Below are positions 9,592-19,548 of a DNA stretch of 64,000 nt, piece after piece. This DNA comes from Ephydatia muelleri. Its lineage: Eukaryota; Porifera; Demospongiae; Spongillida; Spongillidae. Made by a program: the position numbers and the translations under genes. The notes beneath the pieces are model-generated. The model was not told the DNA's origin. It ran no database searches and worked only from the letters and a program-made list of their open reading frames with translations. The stretch's first letter is position 1, and each line of letters begins with the position of its first letter. Location: the NCBI GenBank assembly GCA_013339895.1, contig JABACO010000014.1:1403046-1467045 (forward strand). Direction: 5' to 3'.

Positions 9592-11612
9592 TATATTCGT
9601 CCAATCGCTGTAGGAGACATACTGAGATGTTTGGTCAGCAAATGCCTATGTCGGATCACAAAGAAGAAGGCATCTGATTTTTTTCTCTCCTCACCAACTG
9701 GGTGTTGCCTGTCCATATGGGGTTGAGAAGATTATGGGTTACGCATCTGCATTGAAGAGCATGTGAATGACAATGATTTCGCAGTGATGAAGATTGACCT
9801 GCGGAATCTCGCTCTTCCAATGGGCAGCTGGGTGTTATGGTGATCATCTCTTATTGTTCTCTGCCATGGGTACATTGAGATCGGAGTCTGGAGTCCAGCA
9901 GGGAGACCTATTAGGACCTTTACTCCTTTGCTTGGTTCTCCATAAGATGGTTACTCCTATTGCAGCGGACTCAATTTGCTCACAGCTTTCATTTCACTCC
10001 TGGTACATGGATGACGGGGTCAATGCTGGGTCAAAACAGGCAGCTTTACAAGCACTCAGCATTATTAAACAGCTTGGTCCTCCACTGGGTCTCTTTATCA
10101 ATTCTTCCAAATGTGAATTGTTCAGAAAAGGAGGCCTTACAGGCTTTCCTGATGGGATGAAGTTAAATGCACTGAACTTTGAAATCTTAGGGGTACCAAT
10201 TGGAGACCCAATCTTTTGTGCCAAGTCCATTGCGGAGAAAAGAGCAAATGCCTCTAAGTTTTTGGCACTGCTAAAAGAGGTAAGTTCAGTTGACTCCCAA
10301 GTTGCTTTGTTGTTGCTACATCAATGCGGTGGTTTCCTGTCGAATGGGTCATATTGCCAGATGCACCCCTCCTTCTGTAGCACTGGAAGGATTGCACTTA
10401 TTTGATGAGGAGGTCCGCCAGACTTTTTCAGATAGCATGTGCATTGACCCATCTGATTTAGTTTGGCAGCGGGCCTTGCTAAGTCTGAGCAGGGGTGGTT
10501 TAGGGCTTCACAGTGCATCATTACACTCATTGGCAGCATCCATGTCTTCCTTTTCAATGTCGGCTTTGCTACCGACACTAGTCACCATCTTCTCCGATCT
10601 TTGGACCACTTTAATGCATGTGTTTCCCTGGCAGAGGTCATTTCTATTGCTCAATTCTCCAACGACCCAAAGATGCTGTCCACTAAAATATAGAGAACAA
10701 GCAGTTTGCAGTTGCCGTTTGATGCTTCCTCTATTCCAAACAGGGCTCATTTAGTGTCTGCTTCATCATACCTTGCAGCTTCTTGGCTGTCAGTTATACC
10801 ACCCCAGGTCTTAACCTCCCCACCTTGACAGCTGAATTCCAAACAGCCTTACAATGGTGGCTAGGTATCGACATGTTTGGTGGTAGTAGGTGCCTATCTT
10901 TTCAACCCAGTCGTTAGATCCCTAGGTCATCACGCCCTAACATGTAAATATAATGGGGATGTAGTGTCACGCCACAACCAACTTAGGAATAACTTTTTTG
11001 AATCCTGCAGACAGGCGGGTGTTGGTGGACAAATGGGCCCGGTGAAGGGCGCACCCGGCCAGCCGATGTTCAAGCGCCAAATTGGAATCTGGAGAAACCT
11101 GCAGCTTTTAATCTCACTGTTGCATCACCGCTTAATCAAAGCATCCTCAATGAGCGTGTGTAACAGCAGGATCATCTGCCCGGGTTTCCGAACAAACGAA
11201 GCATGCCTCCAATGATGTTAAGTGCTCATGCAGAGCTAGGTTGGACATGCATACCTTTGGCTGTTGAGACTTATGGTTGCTGGGGAGCTGAAGCACGCTT
11301 ACATCTTTCACGCCTTGCCTCTCACCTGGCTGCTAGACTAAATTGCTCCAAATCGCATGCCACCTCAACACTGTATGGTAGCCTCAACTTGGTTCTTGTC
11401 AGAGCAAATGCAAGGGCACTGCTGTCCCGAGCATATGGCATCGGATCTGACATTCCAGCTTAACTATAGGTCAACACTCAGCTGTTCAGTCATAGTCGTT
11501 GTGTAGTTTGTGTGTGCTCATTTACATAGTAGTAATAGCGTGCATTACCTGCTGCGGTGCTGTGTGCAATCTATGTTTAGTATTATTGCTGTATTTATGT
11601 ATTTCTATAAAT
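9592..11612 (+). mobile_element. RT family A retroelement, copy 1 (5' end in the gap)
   Basis: LINE-like reverse-transcriptase element, decayed. In order: RT finger/palm segments (VRPIAVG-type motif at the gap edge), GVQQGDLLGPLL (motif B) near 9893, SWYMDDG (motif C, the YxDD box) near 9999-10020, thumb-like region to about 10700, a Cys/His segment (LGHHALTC) near 10930, and a conserved C-terminal block ending with the stop at 11463. The 3' tail ends in an ATT/AAT-rich run. It is joined tail to tail with RT-B on the other strand at about 11606-11632. Several frame breaks show it is inactive. Other copies: 27768-31600 and 60417-64000. Confidence 0.85.
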
Positions 11613-11619
11613 AATAAAA

Positions 11620-11899
11620 ATAATATTATACATGAATACAATTATAATAGGACATACAAAACACACGAAAACATGACCAAAACTAAATAACACTTCAGAA
11701 ATAATCTTGAGGGCAATATCTGGACATTATAGCCCTCATATTAGCCCTTACAAGGTTCAGATTGAGCCGGCCATACAGCTCTTATAGAACGGCAGACTTG
11801 GGCCTTGATGATGTTATGGCTAGGCGAGAGGCTAGACTCGAAAATGACTCCATAGCCTCTTTCCCCCATGCGCCATACGACTCTACCACAAGAGGGATA
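11620..11899 (-). mobile_element. RT family B, 3' end (distal to the Ginger insertion)
   Basis: Minus-strand 3' end of an RT-B copy split by the Ginger element. It matches 58607-58829 of the uninterrupted copy, including the ESYGAWGKEAMES region near 11890 and the AT-rich tail. The other part of the same copy continues at 15992. Confidence 0.85.
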
Positions 11900-11925
11900 T
11901 GTTCTGTCCGGATGAAATACAATTA

Positions 11926-12003
11926 TCCGGTTGATCAACCGGTCGTCCGGTTAATCAACCGGATACCCGGTTGATTAACCGGACGACCGGTTGATCAACC
12001 GGA
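11926..12003. repeat. Left subterminal repeats of the Ginger element
   Basis: Four to five tandem palindromic words of the type CCGGTTGATCAACCGG, some with TTAATC in place of TTGATC. The right end (15640-15965) has many more. Clustered palindromes next to the termini are probable transposase-binding sites. That is an inference from their position. Confidence 0.85.
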
Positions 12004-12040
12004 TTAATTAAAAAAAAGTATTGCGCATGCTCAATAATGT

Positions 12041-14366
12041 TTGAACACGCCGATCATGGATAAGAGCGCCAGCTGCAAGATCTTTGGTGAGTATGTAGAT
12101 TCCTTGTTTCCTATTGGAGGGAAGCGTTCCAGGAGTGCTGTGATACGGCAGGACTTTGCCAAACGAATCGTCGATCACTTGAAAGGAAAACAAGATCCAT
12201 ATGCCTCATTTCGACATTTCGTCAAAAAGGGTGGCTTTGCTCTACTGGATATGCCATCGGCAGGCATTCGTGATGTACTAGTTGTCTCTTTGAAGGAAGA
12301 AAAGCAGGTAAGATTTCATTCCACGGGCGTCGCATGAAGTCATATATTTACACCTCGCTGTACAGAATTTAAATGATCGCACGATGATGAAAGCTTCTCG
12401 CAGAGTTGCAACAGTTGAAGAGTTTTATAGCATATTGGAGCAGGTTCACTCAAAAGACTGTCTACATGCGGGCTCAACAAAGACATTTGCCAAGGTTTGC
12501 ACGTTTTAAATCTTCCTTATGCTTACATGCATGGTGGTGATTCTAATTGTCTAGGTTCAATCTTTGTACTCGCATGTTCCTAGAAGTGTGGTAGAGCATT
12601 TCATTAAGCTCTGTGAAACTTGCAGTCTTCGTGTGCCTCAAAAAACCAAACCTCCACTGAGGCCTATAGTGGCAAATGGATTCTTTTCACGTGTACAGGT
12701 CAGTATATTTTTCTGCCCAAAAATTTTTATTATCCACTGTACAGATTGATCTGATTGACATGAGGCACTTGCCTCATGATGGCAATAAGTGGATCTTGCA
12801 TATTGTTGACCATTGGTCAAAGTTCAATTTAGCATATCCACTACCCCAGAAGACTGCCAAAAAAGTGACAAATGCTCTTGAGAAGTGGGTTTTCCCTATA
12901 TTTGGTCTCCCTACTATCCTGCATAGTGACAATGGGAGAGAATTTGTGAATCATTTGATTGAGGACGTTCTAGCCACTTGGCCAGGAGCTGCACAGCTAG
13001 TGAGTGGTCGGCCGCGACATCCTCAATCGCAACGCCTGGTGGAACAAGCTCACTATATACACTGGAACGAATGATGAGTTCCAGAATTGCAGAGACAGCA
13101 TCTAATTCTCCTCCCTGGACTCACTGGCTACCACATATTGTCTGTAAGTTCTGCCTTGCAAATGTGTATAAGCATGTTGATGCATTATACAGTGTGTATA
13201 GTTATAATTATGATTATGTAGATACAATCAATGCTGAAGTGCATAGCTCCACAAAGCACACTCCATTTGAACTTGTAATTGGGAAATCACCAAGATCAGT
13301 TGTGGTACCAGATACAAGACTTAAGGGACTCATCAATGAAGAGGATCTTGAATTAACTGGTGAGATGGAGAGTGCCCAGGACACATCTGATGTGGATCGT
13401 ACTACTGAACTGACTCTCCAACACAATTCTGCAACTTCTATCCAACACAGCTCCCTTGATAGCACCCATGACAGTTCCCCTACAGTCCTTGATACTGTCC
13501 AACACAGCTCCCCATCCATCCATGATAGCATCCATGACAGTGCCCCAACTGTCCTTGATAATATCCATCACAGTCCCCCATCTGTCAAAGAAAGCATGTT
13601 TGACAGTTCACCAACTTTGTGTGATGTCATCCAACACAGTTCTTGTTCCCATACTATCTTTAACAATTCTCAGGATGTGACCAGCAATGATAGTAACACT
13701 AATTCAAAACTAGGTGACGGTGTGAGTAGATGTTGCAACTCTGAGTCTGAAACAGAAGAGAAGGATAAAACACTTCAAATTTTGGACTCTGAAGCAAAAA
13801 CTGAAGATCAATTTGTAGGCAGACAAAAACAACTCGAAACAATTGAGAAGCACAGACTCGTACGAGAGAAAGCAGACATGAACTATATGAAAACTGCATT
13901 AAAGATGCAAGAAAAGTTTTCAAAGATGCACAAAGTTCGTGAGTTTAGAGTTGGAGAGCATGTCAGTTTTCGGATACCGCGCATTGATCGGAGTTGCACA
14001 GACCTATTGCGACTACCATGTATCGTTGTCGAGGTAATTGGTAAAGCACAATCATTACATCGTCTCCGTTGTAAATCTGGAGTAATTCAGAGATGTTATC
14101 AGGCTGGCGATTTAGAGCCTTATAAAGGTCAGTATGACATACCATTGGATGGATGGGAAAATGAACCTCGAATAAGTTTGAAAGAAGCTGCAAAAAATCA
14201 GTCACCTTGGAATTCGTTCACAGACAATAAATGTAATTGCAAGGTGGAAAAATGTGATAACTTTAGATGCTCTTGTAGGAAAAACAAAATATATATTGCA
14301 GCAATCACTGTCACAAGGGCAACCCCTGCAAGAATAGAGGTCCACCTGAAGAAATATCTGAAATAG
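12041..14366 (+). CDS. Ginger integrase/transposase region, multi-exon, looks broken
   Basis: Exons are separated by short GT-AG introns, with donors or acceptors seen near 12307, 12365, 12495, 12555, 12698, 12745, 13143 and 13221. The integrase core has IDLIDMRHLP (first Asp), LHSDNGREFV (second Asp) and RPRHPQSQRLVEQ (Glu), close to vertebrate KRBA2 and Ginger integrases. A Cys/His segment before the core (ETCSLRV) is the probable zinc-binding domain. Downstream are 6-7 imperfect HSS/D repeats (about 13430-13640), then a FRVGEHVSFRIPRIDRS block as in chromo/SH3-like tails, and the first CXC cluster (CNCKVEKCDNFRCSC). The frame is not continuous. Confidence 0.8.
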
Positions 14367-14572
14367 AAAAAGGTGAGATGGCATTACATAGTGCATGGGG
14401 CCTGTGTTGATATAACTCAGTACTATGTTTAGTTTAATTTTAATTTCATTTATTGTCTCAGTTTATTTTTTCTCACTTGGTGTATGTTGTAAACAAATAC
14501 GAATTTTTGTGTCAGTTTTAGTACATATTTGAAAATTCATCTAATCTGTACATTTACATGTATAGGTTGTAG

Positions 14573-15290
14573 CTGTAGAAGTGGGTGTCACAGCAAGAAA
14601 AAATGCTCGTGCAGATCAGGAAATAGGAAGTGTCTATCATTGTGCCATCCAGGTCATACATGCACTAATTGCAAAGATACTATGTTGCTGTCAACCAAAC
14701 AAATTGATGTTGTATCAGATGCAAGTCCAGCAAAGGAAGTAGTGAAACCATGGACTTCTATTTGCGGAATTCTTTTAACACAATCACACAAAGAAGTGCT
14801 GAAGTCTCCCAATCTGTGGCTAGATGATGACTTAATTAATGCAGCACAGTACTTGTTAAAGAAACAAAACCCATCTATTGATGGATTTCAGTCTACTATT
14901 CTGTCTTTTAAGTTTCAAATGGAGCCTAAAAGAACACCCTTTATTCAGATATTGAACATTAACAACAATCATTGGATAACAATATCTACCATTGGTGTAC
15001 CACCATCTACTGTCAAAGTGTATGATAGCAACCATGGACAACTGCCTCATCATGAGCAAAAGTTAGTGGCAGATATTTTGCAGTCTTGTCAACCTGATAT
15101 TGTAATCCATTACATTGATGTCCAAAATGTGATTGCGGCTTGTTCTCAATAGCATTTGCAACTGCAATAAATTTTGGTCAAGATCCTGCCATGATATATT
15201 TTGATCAGGAAAAAATGAGGCAGCACGTTATCAACTGCTTTGAAATTGGACACATGACATTGTTCCCAACCCATGGTCACCGAAACCCAC
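14573..15290 (+). CDS. Ginger-borne CXC motif plus C48 (Ulp1-like) cysteine protease region
   Basis: Starts with a Cys-rich CXC/tesmin-like block (CSCRSGCHSKKKCSCRSGN). The protease domain then has WLDDDLINAAQYLL, the catalytic-His segment NNHWITIST, the Asp segment KVYDSNHG and a DCGLFSIAFAT segment with the expected Cys. These are the four landmarks of adenovirus-type/Ulp1 C48 proteases. In transposons such proteases are thought to process or de-SUMOylate partner proteins; the role here is unknown. The region looks interrupted. Confidence 0.75.
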
Positions 15291-15309
15291 AGCAACACAC
15301 CACAGAAAC

Positions 15310-15430
15310 CATTTCTATTTATTGTATTTGCCGTCTCATCGCTGAAGGCACCATGATACAATGTTTCTCCTGTAAAGAATGGTTTCATAAATCCTGTGCA
15401 TGTGTCTGTTCCCTCAAAATTCATTCATAA
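15310..15430 (+). CDS. PHD-finger fragment of the Ginger element
   Basis: Encodes YCICRLIAEG...MIQCFSCKEWFHKSCA: Cys-x-Cys, Cys-x2-Cys, His-x2-Cys, matching a PHD finger up to its sixth ligand or so. PHD fingers usually read histone H3 tails, and in Ginger elements may aid chromatin targeting. It follows the protease region with about 20 bp between them. Confidence 0.75.
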
Positions 15431-15639
15431 CAAAAACTTGTCTGGAACTGTCAGTCGTGTGCTGGTGTTTGTTAGGATATACCATGATAGCATTCTTAGT
15501 GTTGTATTTGTTTCAGTGATGCATTGACACTCATGAATTATAACTCATGGACAGGGAGGTGAGGGGATATAGTTTATGTTTCCATATGGTCGCCTCAATA
15601 TGCAATTTATACACAAATATTCAGGCACCCATTGAACAA

Positions 15640-15965
15640 CTTAACCGGGTATAAGTCCTGTTGAACAGCCAGGTAAGTCGCGTTCAACAAGCGGGTACAG
15701 CCGGGTAAACTATACTGTTTTACGGATAACCCATTGAACAATCGGGTTAGTAGTCTCGTTGAACAGTCGGGTATGTGCCGTTAGACAACTGGATAACCCA
15801 TTGAACAACCGGGTAAGTCCCGTTGAACAACCGGGTAAACCATATTGTCCCGTTAGACAACCGGATAGTTATAAGGCAACCGGGTACCCGGTTGGATAAC
15901 CGGGTACCCGGTTGATCAACCGGGTGCCCGGTTGATCAACCGGCGTCCCGTTGATCAACGGGACA
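15640..15965. repeat. Right subterminal repeats of the Ginger element
   Basis: About 15 copies of an imperfect motif GTTGAACAACCGGGTA / GTTGATCAACCGG, at first spaced 20-45 bp apart and then tightly packed near the terminus. The array is much longer than the left one (asymmetric ends). The motif drifts from TTGAACA far from the end to the perfect palindrome TTGATCAA close to it. Confidence 0.85.
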
Positions 15966-15991
15966 AATTGATCATCGGTACGGAACAGATA

Positions 15992-16856
15992 CATAACCAA
16001 CCTAACTCGCTGCACTTCACATCGTTGGCCTCACGCTTTCTGAGCTCAGTGGCTTGCGCAGCTGCTCCAGCAGTTACTCCCGCTTCAGACATAATGTTTG
16101 AGTTCAGCGGAGAGGTAACTGATATGTCGCAGGCTGCCGTTTTCCCCAGAGCCCAGTTGGAAATGAGGACATCTGCAGGACGAGAGTGGCTGTGATCTGG
16201 TGTAAGGTTGCAGCCAGCTTCTACTTGTACACTAAAGTGGGCTTGCCTACATGTTTCTGCCGAAATGTCCCTCAACCTGTTGTGGCGGAATACCACATCC
16301 CCACCCCGCTTACAAGTAGTGGCATGATGTCCTAGGGGATCCAACATTTTATCTGGGCAGAGTGCGCAAACAGAACCCTCAGCTGTGTCAAGCCCTAACC
16401 ACCACTTCAGTGCTGTCTGAAATACTGGAGGGTCTAAATGTAAGCCTTGACCTTCAGATGGAATAACCGTCAGCCATGAGGAAGCATGTGGGGAGGATGC
16501 TGATAAAAGACGAGCTCTGTCAGCAATCGACAGAGGACCCTGGAGAACTATGAATAAATTATTGTCCAAGATACTGGAAAGAGTCTTCTGAGAAGGTAAC
16601 TTTTCCAGTACCGATCCGATCTGTATGTTGTCTGACTGATGAACTGAAGAATTAAATGTCTCCAAGGACTGGAGGAGGTGTACATGAGAATTTAAACCCA
16701 GGCCAGAGAAACATAACGATGCAATAAAGGCTGCTGGTGCATGATGAGACAGGGAACGCAGCCCAAGGCCTCCTCGGCTGAGGCTCAGCTGGGACAGCTT
16801 CCACGCAGCAATGGAAGGATGCACACCTGTGCAAGAAGTGAAACATTTTTGAACAT
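15992..16856 (-). mobile_element. RT family B, 5'-truncated copy (proximal to the Ginger insertion)
   Basis: One long minus-strand frame gives the C-terminal part of the RT-B protein: SLSRGGLGLRSLSHHAPAA, then CALCPDKMLDPLGHHATTC with RHNRLRD (a CCHC-like motif followed by RHN), then RPADVLISNW...CDISVTSPL. The PxD...D-x-T pattern resembles the restriction-like endonuclease of R2/NeSL-type LINEs. Reading starts abruptly at DVQKCFTSCTGVHPS, so the insertion is 5'-truncated, as target-primed reverse transcription produces. The homologous site at about 27750 is empty. Confidence 0.85.
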
Positions 16857-17901
16857 CTATATTTAAAAATAATAACAGTATCGTGTGTAAACAATGAACC
16901 GATTAACGCAGAGAGACGCATATCTGCGTCAAATATGTGCCAAAGAATTCTTCCACCCCTTTGAAGCATTATACCAATTAGAAGTTATTCGCGTTCACGG
17001 CTTCAGTTCATATTGCTTGGCCCTCCTTCGTGCTACGGCCTAACACTCCTTTGCTCCCTCATTTAGTTTACTTTGGACAACTCTACTGCAGTTAAACAAA
17101 TAATATTCCGGCGTTAATTGGTTTTAAAAAGAAGAATTAATGTGGTCATGATTAATTATCTCTGATAAAGATAGTTTGGGTATGCTTTTTATGCAAGTCT
17201 TGTTTTAAGAGTGTGCTAGATATGGGAGTTCACAAGTGATGTGCATATGTGTTTGACTGTTGGAGGGTACTTTGGTTAGGAGAGGAAAGAGGTTATTGAG
17301 AAAACACCTTATAGCGTAGCGGTGATGTAATCCACCCGCAGCTGTGTAAATGTGTACGAAACTCTATATTCACCTAGTGTAGAACTGCCTTTTATCATAG
17401 TGATAGCGTCAATTGCAGAATAATTTTTTTCAGATGGTGAATTTCCTTTCCTCAATTATGCTGTTACTAATCTCTGTGAAACCACTCTGAAGTAGGCTCA
17501 AAGTGTCGCGCATTGCAAGAAAAAATACACACACAGGCATGTGCAAGCACTAACTGTGCAGAAGGTGGAAGAGAAACACTCCGTTATATTATGCAATCTC
17601 AGAAGAGCACCTATAAATGTTCAAAGTGGTTTGTGGGTAGTAAGTTAACATTGCTAATGAACATATCCTTGAATTTGCGTTCTTTGTGGGTTTGTAGAAG
17701 GTGTAATAGTAATTTTTCAGGGAAAGCATGGCCGCAACATGACGTGAGCTATGTGCATGCAAAACCGCTAGACCACCCTTACAAGGCCTAATATACAGGT
17801 ACCTATAAACAGCCTTGAGAAATACAAGAGACTAAACGTAGAGGTGTATTGCTTGCCTGTTACACAACTGGGACATGTGTTGTTGAATTGATTGAGTTTT
17901 G

Positions 17902-17902
<1 letters not shown>

Positions 17903-17936
<34 letters not shown>

Positions 17937-17946
17937 GGGGGGGGGA
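17903..17946. repeat. Poly-G run (about 44 bp) at an NNMT-unit junction
   Basis: Almost pure G with one A. Equivalent C runs occur at the same place in other units (49386-49432, 56626-56673), while the unit at 26736 has only CCCTCCCCCACC. The length is therefore unstable and prone to sequencing or assembly error. Confidence 0.95.
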
Positions 17947-17967
17947 AGGGTTTGTGTTTTGTTCTTC

Positions 17968-18112
17968 CTCTCTGGAAGTGGGAGGTATAGAAGTCGTGGA
18001 GATACTTTAGGGGGTTCCGATGCCAGCAATCCAGCTTCCCGTAGTACTCCTTTATGTACGTCCAGGGTTCAAATTTTTCATAATCCTGATCTACGTGCAG
18101 CTCTGATGACAT
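17968..18112 (-). pseudogene. NNMT-like methyltransferase copy 1: N-terminal half only
   Basis: Encodes MSSELHVDQDYEKFEPW through HDFYTSHFQRG (residues 1-49) and then leaves homology at CAGAGAGG, running into AAGAACAAAACAC and the poly-G run. It lacks the SAM-binding domain, so no enzyme can be made. The upstream promoter-like DNA (TATTTAAA) is retained. The breakpoint lies within a few bases of where copy 3 (25774) begins, on the opposite strand, so copies 1 and 3 are complementary halves. Confidence 0.9.
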
Positions 18113-18640
18113 TTTCACTGCTAATGCACGATCCAGAAGTGACCTGTGGCATCCGGCGGAATGTATTTAAAGGACAAACATCAGAAAAATTAAATCGAGC
18201 TACTAATAGGGGGCTCTTAGTTTGAAGGTCTGACCGTAGTTATCTGAGACTTATAGTACTGAATTTCTGGTTTAGCTGTAATTGTTTGAATAATAATAAA
18301 TACGAATAATAATAGTATTGTGTGTACATATGATGTACAGTTTTTGTTAAACCAATGAAAGAATAATTAATGTGGTCTTGATTAATTATCTCTGATAAAG
18401 ATACATCATGTTGTACGAGTGTGGTAGATATGGGGGTTCACAAAAGTGATGTGCATTTGTGTTTGACTGTTGGAGGTACTTTGGTTAGGAGAGGAAAGAG
18501 GCTATTGCTAAAACACCTTACAGCGTAGCGGCGATATAATCCACCCGCAGCTGCGTAAATGTGGGTCTGGGTACGAAACTCCATATCCAGAAATGGCCCA
18601 TACATAGGCGGTCATCTTGCTTTTTATTTCAAATTGAATT

Positions 18641-19312
18641 TTAAACACTTGTAAATTGTCCTATAAATCGGTCTGATCATGACATATGTACTTAAAAAAA
18701 TTATTCCATTAACCATTCTTGAACTACAAAAAATTAATTTATACCGCGCATAATTTATTCATCAAAATATGTCATTGCGTAATGCCTTGCGTCAGCCTTC
18801 AACTAATATTGATTTCATTGAACAAAATGGTGAATAAATATCACGGCTGTTTGCTTACATTGAAATCTTGGACATTAGGCCTCCTCCCCAAAAATATTGA
18901 AATAATTATGTAATGCCCTAGCAACACCTTGACAACCTAGACCCCGAGCAAGCACGAACAAAACAAGTACAATCGCCATTTTAAAGACACAAAACAATAG
19001 TAGCACTACTTTTCTATTTAAAGCCTAAGTCACATGATTTAGGCTTTTCGATACTTTTAGCTACAGCGTTCGAAAGCGGGCACATATCGAAGGACGTCTT
19101 CACTACGGCGGGTTCTTTCTCCCCCAAGAGCAAATTTTGAGACCGAAAAAAAAGCGGAAAACTGAAGGCGACAAGTTGTTCTTACTATTTCCATTGTGTC
19201 TCTGTTGCCACTAGTTTTTTTGACGCTGCTAGAATGGAATAAAATTGTCGATTACTCACGCGGTAGAGTAACATTCATGTGAGATGCACGTTATAGCACG
19301 TATAGAATAGTT
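18641..19312. other. No gene; small hairpin
   Basis: AT-rich DNA between NNMT-unit sequence and the RAG1-like element. AAGCCTAA/TTTAGGCTT near 19020-19045 forms a short hairpin around TCACATGA. This may include the terminal region of the RAG1-like element, but no terminal repeat could be matched. Confidence 0.4.
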
Positions 19313-19504
19313 TTAGGGTGGACCGTGTTTTTGTCTTTTGCATGGCTGGGGGATGGCTGCAACGTTGTGTGGTGCAATTGATAATAGGTGTTCTTTAACT
19401 ATAGACATCAATCTTTGTGTCTTGTCGGGTATGGCCTGGTATGTCCGTTGTAAAGTATTGAACTTAGCATGTATAGATTCGGCCCCTTGTTCTCCCAAGA
19501 AGTT
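19313..19504 (-). CDS. RAG1-like element, C-terminal tail exon
   Basis: Encodes FLGEQGAESIHAKFNTLQR and then TYQAIPDKTQRLMSIVKEHL, ending IPQPCKRQKHGPP and a stop. The GEQGxESIH...M(x)KEH tail is typical of the transposon proteins that carry the RAG1-like N terminus. It is in frame with itself and open to its stop. It joins the N-terminal exons only through a deletion that removed the whole central region. Confidence 0.75.
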   Translation of the reverse strand, partial: NFLGEQGAESIHAKFNTLQRTYQAIPDKTQRLMSIVKEHLLSIAPHNVAAIPQPCKRQKHGPP

Positions 19505-19548
19505 TCATGTATTATAGTACAAGTTTGAGCACAAGTAATTGAACTTAC

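Larger units (their letters stand above)
11900..15987 (+). mobile_element. Ginger-type DNA transposon (KRBA2-like integrase, Ulp1, PHD)
   Basis: A 4.09-kb element inserted in an RT-B copy. The ends are inverted and start TGTTC (TGTTCTGTCC left; TGTTCCGTACC on the other strand at right). It is flanked by a GATA duplication (11896-11899 and 15988-15991). The uninterrupted RT-B copy at 58590-58620 shows the site with one GATA. Parts in order: N-terminal exons, integrase core, HSS/D repeat region, chromo/SH3-like tail, Cys-rich CXC motifs, C48 (Ulp1) protease, PHD finger. Ginger elements carry gypsy-related integrases and are known to have recruited Ulp1 and PHD modules. The copy looks broken in a few places. 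As its insertion site is otherwise well preserved, it is probably not very old. Confidence 0.9.
16857..18640 (-). repeat. NNMT-unit DNA (flank of copy 1)
   Basis: Reverse complement of 56541-57740 on the left side (16857-17900) and of 55060-55450 on the right side (18190-18590). It includes landmarks such as the GATAATTAAT...TTAATTCTTC block and CACCCGCAGCTG(C/T)GTAAATGTG. Apart from the 145-bp NNMT fragment there is no gene. Proline- and glycine-rich frames here are read-through of the homopolymer. Confidence 0.85.

Noticed and set aside
8529-9716. Frames of 340-385 codons across 8529-9716
   Set aside because: They run through the 1000-N gap, so their length carries no information.
11236-11463. 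Separate small gene at the RT-A C terminus
   Set aside because: It is the conserved last block of the RT-A protein, found at the same place in all three copies.
9592-11612. RT-A/RT-B as LTR retrotransposons because of YMDD/YLDD
   Set aside because: No LTR, integrase or RNase H/protease order was found; 5' truncation of RT-B and the C-terminal CCHC/endonuclease-like part favour a LINE-like element. Not fully settled.
11900-15987. Ginger element as a gypsy retroelement because of its integrase
   Set aside because: No reverse transcriptase or LTRs; terminal inverted repeats and a 4-bp TSD are seen instead.
17768-18118. Proline-rich C-terminal extension of the NNMT fragment
   Set aside because: It is read-through of the homopolymer run after the break, not a protein tail.
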